Source: Prevotella sp. (lineage in GTDB: Bacteria > Bacteroidota > Bacteroidia > Bacteroidales > Bacteroidaceae). From it: a stretch of DNA of 64,000 nt. Positions 51,380-60,400 of the stretch are shown here, piece by piece. Below the pieces are notes generated by a model that saw only the letters and a list, made by a program, of their open reading frames with translations, did no database searches and was not told the DNA's origin. Position 1 is the stretch's first letter, and the number at the start of each line of letters is the position of its first letter. The stretch spans positions 1 to 64,000 of the forward strand of contig JAFZSL010000075.1 of assembly GCA_017619375.1 (NCBI GenBank), read 5' to 3'. A program made the translations under genes and the position numbers.

Positions 51380-52801
51380 ATGAAAAACGGAAAGACTTGT
51401 TTCGGCGTGATCATCGGGACACGCGCGTATTTTAATTCAGAACTGGCGAGAGACGTGAGAAAGCAGTTGCTCAAAACCATGGACGACTTGGGCTACGAAT
51501 ACGTCATCCTGCCGGAGGATGCCACACCCACAGGAAGCAGCAGCATCGAGACTCGAGAGGATGGACTGAAGGTGGCCAGGCAGTTTCGTGAACATCGTGA
51601 CGAGATAGACGGCATTGTCGTCTCCTTGCCCAATTTCGGGTTCGAAATCGGCATCATCAATGCCATCAGCGATGCGGAACTCAACGTGCCGGTGCTCGTG
51701 CAGGCTTGTGATGACGATAACGACAAGGTGGACCTCGACAGCAGGAGAGACGCTTTCTGCGGGAAAATCTCCGTATGCAACAACCTTTACCAGTATGGCA
51801 TTCCTTTCACCGACACCACGTTGCACACCTATTCCATCTATAGTCCGCTGTTGGCGAAGGATTTGGAGAAGTTTGCCGCCATCTGCCGGGTGGTCAACGG
51901 GTTGCGCCATTGCCGCATCGGACAGATAGGGACGCGCCCCTTGGGGTTCAACACTTGCAGGGCCAGTGAAAAACTTCTGCAACGTTATGGCATCACCGTC
52001 GTCCCTGCTGACTTGTCGGAGATACTCTTCGCTGCACAGAAAATCAAGGACGACGATCCGGCTTTCATGGAGATGTGCCAACGGGTGAGCCACTATGCCG
52101 AGGTACCGGAGAACTATCGCGAGAAACTCAAACTGCAGGCGAAGTTCGGCGTGGCGGTGGAGCAGTGGATAAAAGCCAACGACGTGCAGGCGGTGGCCAT
52201 TCAGTGCTGGGACTCACTGGAGCAGAACTTCGGCTGTGCCGCATGTGTTACCATGTCGATGCTCAGTGACAAACTCATCCCGGCGGCTTGTGAAACGGAC
52301 ATCGCAGGTGCGGTATCCATGTACGCCCTCGCACTGGCATCGGGAAAGGCACCGGCATTGCTCGACTGGAACAACAATTTCGCAGAGGAAAGAGACAAGT
52401 GTGTCTGCACCCATTGTGGCAACTTCCCCAAGTCGTTCGTACAAAACAACCTCCGATTGGGACCTCTCGGCGTGTTGGGACGCACCTTGGGCAAGGTCAA
52501 CACCTTCGGCGCCGTCTATGCCAAGGTGACCGCGGGTGACTTCACCTTCTTCCGCATCACCACCGACGACCCGAAGGGGTGCATCAAGGCGTATCTCGGA
52601 AAGGGCGTCATCACCGACGAGCCTTATGGCATGGATGGATGCATCGCTGTCACCAAGGTGGAGCATCTGCAGCAACTCATGAAATACATCTGCAAGAATG
52701 GATTCGAGCACCATGTCGCCATGTGCCGCACCGATGTCGTTGACATTCTCAACGAGGCTATCGACACCTACCTCGGATGGAACCTCCATGTGCATGAGTG
52801 A
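51380..52801 (+). CDS. L-fucose/L-arabinose isomerase family protein
   Basis: 473 residues resembling the fucose/arabinose isomerase superfamily, which converts aldoses to ketoses with a divalent metal. Superfamily blocks are IDGIVVSLPNFGFEIGIINA, AIQCWDSLEQNFGCAACVTM and SDKLIPAACETDIAGAVSMY (probable metal ligands Glu and Asp). A cysteine pair CVCTHCGNFPKS is unusual for classical isomerases. The substrate is not predictable; the neighbour glpK suggests a carbohydrate route but they are separated by 174 bases. The family, not the reaction, is supported. Confidence 0.82.
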   Translation: MKNGKTCFGVIIGTRAYFNSELARDVRKQLLKTMDDLGYEYVILPEDATPTGSSSIETREDGLKVARQFREHRDEIDGIVVSLPNFGFEIGIINAISDAELNVPVLVQACDDDNDKVDLDSRRDAFCGKISVCNNLYQYGIPFTDTTLHTYSIYSPLLAKDLEKFAAICRVVNGLRHCRIGQIGTRPLGFNTCRASEKLLQRYGITVVPADLSEILFAAQKIKDDDPAFMEMCQRVSHYAEVPENYREKLKLQAKFGVAVEQWIKANDVQAVAIQCWDSLEQNFGCAACVTMSMLSDKLIPAACETDIAGAVSMYALALASGKAPALLDWNNNFAEERDKCVCTHCGNFPKSFVQNNLRLGPLGVLGRTLGKVNTFGAVYAKVTAGDFTFFRITTDDPKGCIKAYLGKGVITDEPYGMDGCIAVTKVEHLQQLMKYICKNGFEHHVAMCRTDVVDILNEAIDTYLGWNLHVHE

Positions 52802-52830
52802 GATAGATTGAAGATTGAATTTTTGGAGTA

Positions 52831-52876
52831 GCGAGAGCAGACCAAGCTTGCTTGAAGTCTGCCAAGCGTGAGCAAG
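52831..52876. repeat. Nested-palindrome repeat, copy B
   Basis: Inner hairpin GCAGAC/GTCTGC with CAAG/CTTG, flanked by GCGAGA and AAGCGTGAG. The primary sequence is close to copy A; the left outer arm is missing. TTGAAGATTGAA heptamers lie on its left at 52808-52819. Confidence 0.68.
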
Positions 52877-52888
52877 TTCGACCTCAAG

Positions 52889-52942
52889 TCAATTTTCAAC
52901 CTTCAATCTTCAATTTTCAATTTTCAATCTTCAATTTTCAAC
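52889..52942 (-). repeat. Heptamer array, about seven units
   Basis: Run of TTCAATYTTCAA units (TTGAARA on the minus strand) directly after the nested palindrome. Same family as 1362-1382 and 18656-18679. Confidence 0.75.
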
Positions 52943-53004
52943 AATTTTAGGGATTTCCCCCTCACATTTGGGGGATTTCCCTCTGGCACTATAGGGGAAA
53001 AACC

Positions 53005-53035
53005 TTGACGATAGCAAAAAAACTCTTTATTTTTG
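53005..53035 (+). promoter_or_regulatory. Promoter of the macroglobulin-like gene
   Basis: TTG (53005-53007), 20-base spacer, TATTTTTG (53028-53035), 27 bases before the ATG. A CCCCC/GGGGG hairpin lies just upstream (52965-52975 region). Confidence 0.65.
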
Positions 53036-53061
53036 CAAAAAACTATTAAACTAGCAAAGTT

Positions 53062-56000
53062 ATGCGTAAAATTTTCTTCTTTTTAGTGCTGACCATGGCA
53101 CCATTGTTGACTATGGCGCAAGTGGAAGACGAACGCTTGAAACTGGAGGCGCTGCAGACCAATTTTGAACAGTTCGCTAAGAAAAATCCCCAGGAGAGAG
53201 TGTATCTCCATTTCGACAACACCTCTTATTATAAAGGGGAGCATATCTATTACAAGGCTTTCGTGGTGGATGACGCCTCGCTGAAGGCCTCTGACCTCAG
53301 CCGCATCCTCTATGTCGAGTTGGTCAATCCCATCGGCTACCCCGTCGAGACGCAAAAACTGATGGTAAGGAACGGACAGGCCAACGGGTCCTTCCATCTC
53401 AAGGATACCCTCAATGCCGGATTCTACGAGGTAAGGGCCTATACCGCTTGGATGCTCAATTTCGCTCCTGGCAACGGTCATGGCTGGGACGCTTTCACCG
53501 GCATCCTTGTCAAGGAGTTCTATGGCGAGCGTTTCCAACACTACCTGAACGGAAATGCTGGCATCTTCAGCAGGGTGTTCCCCGTCTATGAACAGGTGGA
53601 AAAAGGTCATTATGAGCAAAGGAAAATCCCTGTGTTGCCAAGAATCACCGCACCGGTGGAGGCAGGCACGAAGGACCGCTTGAAAATCGATTTCTATCCC
53701 GAAGGTGGCAACATGGTGCGTGGCGTGCCGACAAGGGTGGCCTTCCAGGCACACACCACGGATGGACGCACGCTCAACATCGAAGGAACCATCCTCCGGA
53801 ATGGCAAGGAAATAGGCACTTTCAAGACCGACTATGCCGGCCGGGGAGTGTTCTCTGTCACCACCGATGAGAGCGACGAGAGCGACGACGAATGGGCAAG
53901 GGGACTGAAACTGAAGACCAACTACAATGGCAAGGACTACACCTTCTCGCTGCCCAAGGCACATAAGCAAGGTGTCGGACTCAACCTGACGAGAACCAAT
54001 GAAGGATGGAAGGCCGTCATCGCCAGGAACGACCAGACCAAAGGGGTGCAACTGGGCATCAGTGTCACCTCCAGGGGACGCACGCTCAAGAGCGGCATCG
54101 TGGACCTGAGGAATGAGAAGAGTCAACAAATGACCGTCAGCGACAATGAGTTGCAGACCGGTGTCAATGTCTTCACCCTCTACAACGCGGAGGGAAAGGT
54201 GGTGGCGCAAAGACTTGTCTTCGTCAACAAGCACGACATGGATGGCATGAGAATCAAGGTGGAGATGCCTGAGAACGAAGACCAACTCACACCCAACCAG
54301 CAGGTTGAAATACAATGCCAGGTGGTGGACAAGGATGGAAACCCCGTCAAGGGAAGGAACCATTTCGCCGTTGCCGTCACCGACAAAAGGTTCCACGACG
54401 ACATTTATGCCGATGACAACATGCTCTCCTATCTCCTCCTCTCCAGCGAGGTGAAGGGCTTCATACCGCATCCCGAATACTATTTCGAGAGCGACGACCA
54501 AGAGCACATGGCGGCTCTCGACATGCTCCTCATGGTGCAGGGATGGACAAGGTATGAGTTTGAGAAAATGATGGACGAGGGCGCGAAATGGGAACCTCTC
54601 TTCGTCGTGGAGCGGGGACTCAATTTCAGGGGAAGGCTCGTGGACGACCACGGCACCTACGACTACGCCCTGTGGAAGAGGGTGGACAAACCCCTATGGG
54701 TGTTCAACGAACTCACCACTCCATACAACGGCAACGTCGAGGCGGAAATCAAAACCGACTCCCTCGGATTCTTCATGTTCAACCTCAATCCTTTCTACGG
54801 GAAAGGAAGGATGTCGTTGACCGTCAACACGGAGAGTGCAGAGAAAATCGGAAAGTCGGCAGCCGGTGTGAGAGGACACAACATCACCGTACACACCAAG
54901 GGCGTACCCATGCATTGGATTGACAAGCACATCATTCCACTCAACCCCTATTCTCCCGTGGCAAGGAACTACGACTACTATGAGACATGGGCGCTTAACG
55001 AGGAGGTGGACAAGAATATCTTCCGCGACGGATGGATGGCAAGGAAAACCCGACAGGACGCCATCACCTACTATGACGAAAAGACCAAGACATACATCCT
55101 CAGCGAGGTCGTCAAGGAGAAGAAACGCCACTGGGCTGACATCTCGGGCAGAAAACCCGTCGCCGTCATCGATGTAAATGACATGATGACCTATCTCTCC
55201 AATATCTTCGGCTCTATCAATGAGTTCCATTACTCGGACACCTATCTTGGAATGAGTCTGGGAGATGAATTCAGTCTCATGGGCAACGATGCACAAAAGG
55301 GTGGATGGTGGAACCCAGGTGCTGAAAGGGATGGCAGCGTGCAAAACAATTTCGCCGACGACCGCTTCTTTGCCGACATGGTACGCTTCAAGAAAGACGA
55401 GGAGGAAAGGATGAAGGCGAATCATGGCCCGATGCCTAACCCCACTCCGTCCTACCTCTCCAAGAAAGTCAATTCACAACGCATCTACAATAGGTTGCAG
55501 GGGCAGGCGGAATACAAGTTCGACCAAACCTATCTGGCTTATAATGGTTTCTACAAACTATTGATGCTCATAGGCATTTATGGAAACGTCTACCCCATGG
55601 TGGATGGAGACTTGCTCGGCCCCAACTCTGGATTCGTGAGCCCGGGAAGCTACGGTTATGATGAGAATTTGCCACCGGGGATGAAGTTCTTCCCGCACGA
55701 TATCAATTTCAAGAACTTGCAGCTCTTTGCAGATGTCGCCGACCGTTCGCTCATTCACAGGGCATGGACGCATCATGACCGACTCGGACACTTTGACCCG
55801 AAGAATGCTGCAAACTTCGACAAGCCATTGACGGCCATCTTGGAGTTCCAGACTGAAGAAGATTTCCCCAACAGCAAACCTGCGCCCAGTCTCTTTGGCT
55901 TCCGCATCAACTTCCAAGGACTGAGCGAACCCGATGAGTTCTACCATGTGGACTATAGCAAGGAGCCGCTGCCCGAACAAGGCGACTACAGGAGGACCAT

Positions 56001-56139
56001 CTATTGGAACCCGGGCGTCGTGACCGATGCGAATGGAAGGGCCACGGTATCTTTCTACAACAACAGCTTCAGCGAAGGCTTGAGTGTATCGGCGGAAGGC
56101 TTGGGTGACAAAGGCTTCATCATGATGGATAAACAATGA
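53062..56139 (+). CDS. Large secreted macroglobulin (MG2)-like protein
   Basis: 1,025 residues. The signal peptide (1-19, ending LTMAQ) is followed by the block ERVYLHFDNTSYYKGEHIYY, the Bacteroidota MG2-type opening found in large envelope proteins. A second beta-rich module is at about 205-330 (KIDFYPEGGNMVRGVPTRVA). The middle (about 395-470) repeats an MG-like strand pattern, and the end (GRATVSFYNNSFSEGLSVSA) resembles the closing macroglobulin-type strands. A TonB plug domain, frequent in this family, is not evident. It overlaps the next gene by ATGA, so the two are made together, probably as partners in the outer envelope. Function unknown. Confidence 0.82.
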   Translation: MRKIFFFLVLTMAPLLTMAQVEDERLKLEALQTNFEQFAKKNPQERVYLHFDNTSYYKGEHIYYKAFVVDDASLKASDLSRILYVELVNPIGYPVETQKLMVRNGQANGSFHLKDTLNAGFYEVRAYTAWMLNFAPGNGHGWDAFTGILVKEFYGERFQHYLNGNAGIFSRVFPVYEQVEKGHYEQRKIPVLPRITAPVEAGTKDRLKIDFYPEGGNMVRGVPTRVAFQAHTTDGRTLNIEGTILRNGKEIGTFKTDYAGRGVFSVTTDESDESDDEWARGLKLKTNYNGKDYTFSLPKAHKQGVGLNLTRTNEGWKAVIARNDQTKGVQLGISVTSRGRTLKSGIVDLRNEKSQQMTVSDNELQTGVNVFTLYNAEGKVVAQRLVFVNKHDMDGMRIKVEMPENEDQLTPNQQVEIQCQVVDKDGNPVKGRNHFAVAVTDKRFHDDIYADDNMLSYLLLSSEVKGFIPHPEYYFESDDQEHMAALDMLLMVQGWTRYEFEKMMDEGAKWEPLFVVERGLNFRGRLVDDHGTYDYALWKRVDKPLWVFNELTTPYNGNVEAEIKTDSLGFFMFNLNPFYGKGRMSLTVNTESAEKIGKSAAGVRGHNITVHTKGVPMHWIDKHIIPLNPYSPVARNYDYYETWALNEEVDKNIFRDGWMARKTRQDAITYYDEKTKTYILSEVVKEKKRHWADISGRKPVAVIDVNDMMTYLSNIFGSINEFHYSDTYLGMSLGDEFSLMGNDAQKGGWWNPGAERDGSVQNNFADDRFFADMVRFKKDEEERMKANHGPMPNPTPSYLSKKVNSQRIYNRLQGQAEYKFDQTYLAYNGFYKLLMLIGIYGNVYPMVDGDLLGPNSGFVSPGSYGYDENLPPGMKFFPHDINFKNLQLFADVADRSLIHRAWTHHDRLGHFDPKNAANFDKPLTAILEFQTEEDFPNSKPAPSLFGFRINFQGLSEPDEFYHVDYSKEPLPEQGDYRRTIYWNPGVVTDANGRATVSFYNNSFSEGLSVSAEGLGDKGFIMMDKQ

Positions 56140-57311
56140 GAATGAAAAATACCAAGCGGCCTAAATGGCTGCTGATTCTGGCGGGGCTGGTGCTGCACGT
56201 GGGTGTGGCATCAGCCCAGTTGCATGTCGAATCGAGAGTCGTCGGCAAGAAAGGCGAAGCTTTGCCGCTGGCGTCTGTCTATGTCGATGGTGAGAAGAAC
56301 ACCATCTCCAACATGGAGGGCGAGTTTGCCATCGATGTCGCCCCCGCCGATGTCCTGCGCATCTCTTACGTGGGATACAAAACCATGAGGATTCCTGCCT
56401 CGAAGGTGGGGAGAAAGGTGATATTGGAAGCTGATACAAACTCTCTCGACGAGGTGCTCGTCCGCAGTTCAGAATACTACGTGGACAAAGTGAGGAGCAA
56501 GCAGCGGAGCGAGTTCCGCAAATGGAGATGGGAGCGATATCAGTTCTTCTATAGGCAGACGACGTTCACCGACAACAGATGCACCACTTTCCTCGAAACC
56601 TTTTTCACCGGCCTTTCTTCCTTGCAGGTGAGGGACCTCATCCTACTCACGGGAAGGTACTGGACGGTGGCCAGTTCGCTTACCACCAATCCGCTCAATT
56701 ACTACACCTTTGCACAGGTGCCGGTGCTTGACAACAATTATAACCAGGGAGAGCAACTCGTGCCACTCGTTGATTTTTACCGCAAGTATTACCAGGTGGA
56801 ATGCCGTGGGATGAGCGTCGGGGAGCGCGACATGTATATGCTGCACTTCGTGCCGAGGAACATGGGGCAATGGTCGGTGGAATGTGACCTATATGTCGAT
56901 GCTGAGACCTTCCAACTGCTGCAATACAAGGGGGTCGGACATAGGGACAACGTGAAAAACACGGTCAGAGGGCAAGTGCATGTGGTGCCCGTCGATTACT
57001 CCTTCGAGGTCAACTACATGCAGGACAACGGCTTCACTGAGGTGCAGAGCGTCCATTTCGATGTGAGTTTCCAAGACTTTGGCAAGAAATACCGCACCTC
57101 CGGCCTTTTGTACAACGTGGGGGAGCGATTCGCCCCGGAAAAGAAAAAATTGGGATTTGACAACAATCTCTTGCGAGAAATCTCTCAAAAAGGCTACGAC
57201 CCGACATTCTGGCGCGAGAATGAGATTGTCAAGCGCACACTCGTGGAGAACGAGGTCATAGAACTTGTCGAAAGCGACAACCTCTTCGGAGTGTATGGAA
57301 ATCAGAAATAA
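56136..57311 (+). CDS. Carboxypeptidase-regulatory-like domain protein
   Basis: 391 residues. Signal peptide 1-27 (ASAQ end), then a CarboxypepD_reg-like fold at about 30-105 (VESRVVGKKGEALPLASVYV, LRISYVGYKTMRI, LDEVLVRS), a module common at the N-terminus of Bacteroidota outer-membrane proteins. The rest (about 110-391) is beta-rich with aromatic strands (YQFFYRQTTFTDNRCTTFLE) and no clear barrel ending. It overlaps the stop of the macroglobulin-like gene (ATGA). A surface or periplasmic partner role is inferred from coupling. Confidence 0.85.
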   Translation: MRMKNTKRPKWLLILAGLVLHVGVASAQLHVESRVVGKKGEALPLASVYVDGEKNTISNMEGEFAIDVAPADVLRISYVGYKTMRIPASKVGRKVILEADTNSLDEVLVRSSEYYVDKVRSKQRSEFRKWRWERYQFFYRQTTFTDNRCTTFLETFFTGLSSLQVRDLILLTGRYWTVASSLTTNPLNYYTFAQVPVLDNNYNQGEQLVPLVDFYRKYYQVECRGMSVGERDMYMLHFVPRNMGQWSVECDLYVDAETFQLLQYKGVGHRDNVKNTVRGQVHVVPVDYSFEVNYMQDNGFTEVQSVHFDVSFQDFGKKYRTSGLLYNVGERFAPEKKKLGFDNNLLREISQKGYDPTFWRENEIVKRTLVENEVIELVESDNLFGVYGNQK

Positions 57312-57429
57312 CCCTTTCATGGCACTTCTAAAAATTCCTTGAACATCCGTTCAGGGGGCGCTTCCTAAAACTTCCTTTGATTTCCTTGAACATTCTTGGC
57401 GCTGCATTTTCCTTGGTGAATAAAAACGA

Positions 57430-57460
57430 AATCCGGGTGGGCAAGACGCCCACCCGGATT
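57430..57460. terminator. Convergent terminator
   Basis: 13-bp perfect stem (AATCCGGGTGGGC-type arms) with a 5-base loop between the converging carboxypeptidase-regulatory-like and pectinesterase genes. Before it lie imperfect repeats of TTCCTTGAACAT (57340-57400). Confidence 0.88.
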
Positions 57461-57489
57461 GTCAACTCTGCCAAAAGATGGCGGTAATG

Positions 57490-60400
57490 TTATTGCTGCG
57501 TATGGGTAAGCACGATGTTCACGATGGTTGTGACATCGGTGATGTTCACTTCGCCATCGCCATTGGCGTCAGCTTCTGTGATGAAGAAGTTATTGTCGCT
57601 GTTGCTGAGGACGTAGTTGACAGTCAGCGTCACGTCGGTGATGTTCACCTCGCCGTCGTGGTTCACGTCACCGATGAGCCAGTTGGCAGAGACGATGGCG
57701 ATGGTAGCCTCGCCGAGTCCGCCCATCTCGTTGGCTGCACGCACGGCGTAGGTGGCATCGGCATCATCCACCTCATAGGTCGGAGTGGTGGTAAAGTCGA
57801 CGACGCTGCCGTCCTTCACGATGGCCCAGCAGAACACATGGTTGCTGTCGTCCCAGGTAAGCGTGGTGCCGGTGAGTTTCACATTCGACGGGGCGCTGGC
57901 TTGCTCGGTGAAGGAGGTGGGGTCCCATTCTCCATACATGTTGGTCATGTCGGCGGCTTCGGCAGCTTCTTCAGCGGTCAGTACGGGGTTGTTGGGATGA
58001 TTGTCGCCGAACACGGTCTTGCGGCCGCTCAGGTCGACAGGTTGACCGCTGGCGGTGGTGGAGTTATACTCGGCGAAGCGCTTGGGCCAACCGTTGCTCA
58101 TCTCGCTCCAGCCGATGGCGGAGGGCACGATCTCCATCTTCGTGTCAATCCACAGGGCGACGGGAGTGCCAGAGCCCCATGGACGGCCGAGGGTGTACTT
58201 CCCGTTGAGGGCGTTGTCCTCACCCTTGATGGTGCAGTCCTTGAAGACGTAGCCGTAGTTGATGCTCTTCGATGGTACGGCGATGTATCCGCCGGTGTTC
58301 ATGCACATCTGGATGTCCACTTGATTGAAGTAGGAGTCGCCCTTGCCGCAGAGGAAGTCGGTGCGGCCGCGCACGAGACCGTTCTCGAAGTAGTAGAGGC
58401 CGTTGTCGTTGTTTGATGTCCAGGTGTCCTGGTAGCCCCAGAGGCAGATGTTCTTGTAGATGGTGTTCGAACCCCTGTCTTGCAAGGCGATGTTGCGGCC
58501 GCGGGCGTCTTCCATGCCGCTCTTCACGGTGAGGTCTTGGAAGTAAGTGTTTCTAACAGCGTTTTGCAGTTGCAGCACGTCGCTCTTGCTGATGCCGTCA
58601 TAGACGCTCGTCGTGCCGTAGGTTCCGGCAAAGGTGGCGCTGGCGGGGATGGTGTTGGTGATGACCACGCCTTCCATGCTCTCTCCGATGAATGAGATGT
58701 TGGAAGCGGAGATCTTGGTGACGGGGCTGGGATAGGTGTTGCCGTCATCGCTGTTGATGGTTTCTGTCGTGCTTTGTGGCAGGGTGTAGGTGCCGTTGTG
58801 GATGAAGATGCGGTAGCGTGTGGCCTTGTCGCTGCGGCTGTTGGCGGCGTTGATGGCGGCCACCAGGTCGTCGTTGCTCTTCACATAGAAGTCATAGAGA
58901 CCCTTGGCGATTTCGGGGACACTCCTCGTGGAGAAGTTGATGGTGACAACCTCTGTCAAGTAGTTGTCGCAAAGGTCGCTCACGCTGTTGGCGGGCAGAG
59001 TGAAGGTGTATGCAGCGGAGTATTCCAGACCCTTGTACTCGAATACCACGGTCTTGCCGCTGGCTGTGCCGTTGAGGGTCTTGCCGTTGAGGGTGGCGGT
59101 GGCATCGTCGGCCAGTTTCACCTTTTCATCGAAGGTGATGACGACCTTGCCGTTGGCGGAGGCGTTGTCAGCCCCTTCTTTCGGAACGGTGGAGACGAGG
59201 ACGGGAGCCGTCTCATCGTCTTCCAACTGCTCCGTGCCGGTGATGAACAGCATGGCGATGGAGTTGCCGTCGTTTTTGGAGGAGGTGCCATCGATGGAGG
59301 AGTTGTAGTCGGGAATCATACGGATGTAGAGGCTGGACTCGTTGTTGACATCGGCGGGCAGAGTGCCTTCATAATGGCAGAGGTTCTTGGCACCAGTGAG
59401 GGTGATGCTCCCGTTGTTGGTCCAGTTTTCGCCGTCGGTGGAATAGTCCACGTTATAGACAGTGTAGGAGTTGTAGTTGTAGAGCATGTCGAACTGAACC
59501 TTGATGTCGGTGAACGCCTCGGCGTTGATCTTGGTCTGCCAGTAGTAATGCCCCACGTCGCCTTCTGTTTCACCAGTGCGCCAATTGACGGCTGCACCGG
59601 CCATCGACTCGTAGCCTCCAGCAGCTTCGGTGCTCTTGTCAAGCCAGGAGACAGATGTGGTGCCGTCGGTCAGGGTGAAGGCTGTCGTCTCGTTGTCCTG
59701 AGAGAAGAAATCGGCCACACGGCCGTTGTTGCCTCGGGTGTAGAAGTCCCAGCCGGCGATGATGTCGTTCTGTGTGAAATAGGCGGTGAGGTCGATGTCT
59801 TCGGTCATCTTCACGCGTATCTCTTGACTTGTCTGTCCGTCGCTCCAGTTGTTGAAGGTCACCAGTCCTTCGTATTGGTTGGCGGTGAGGGTGACATAGG
59901 TGTCTTCCTCATACATTATGTTACCTTCCACCACGGTGGGTTTGGGGTCGAGGGTCACCATGTAGTCGTTGGTGCCGTCGATGGTGAGGTTGAGGGCGTA
60001 GGTGTTCACGGCCTGGAAGTTGGCGGTGAGTGCCGAGGCGGCGTTCACGGTGTAGGTGAATTTGGCATCGGTCGATACCACGTTGTGGTCGCCATCGGTC
60101 CAGTTGATGAAATGGTAGCCGAAGTTCGGTGTGGCGGTAAGGGTCACTTCGCTGCCGGCCTCATACGTCTCGTCGTTGGGGTAGGCGCTCACTGTGCCGC
60201 CTGCCTCTGGACTGGCTGTCAGGGTGAGGGGGAAGGTCTCCACGGCTTGTGTGGTGCCATCCACGGTGCCGGTGATGACCATGTTACCGATGCAGATTTG
60301 CTTGTTGTTGGCGCATTCGGAGATGTAGATGCGGAAGGTGAACTCATCCACGCCGGTGGATGTGATGTCATGGCTGTGGTTGAGTTGTGCCGTGCTGGAG

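Noticed and set aside
53083-54651. A 522-codon minus-strand open frame
   Set aside because: Antisense to the macroglobulin-like gene; no start context or family.
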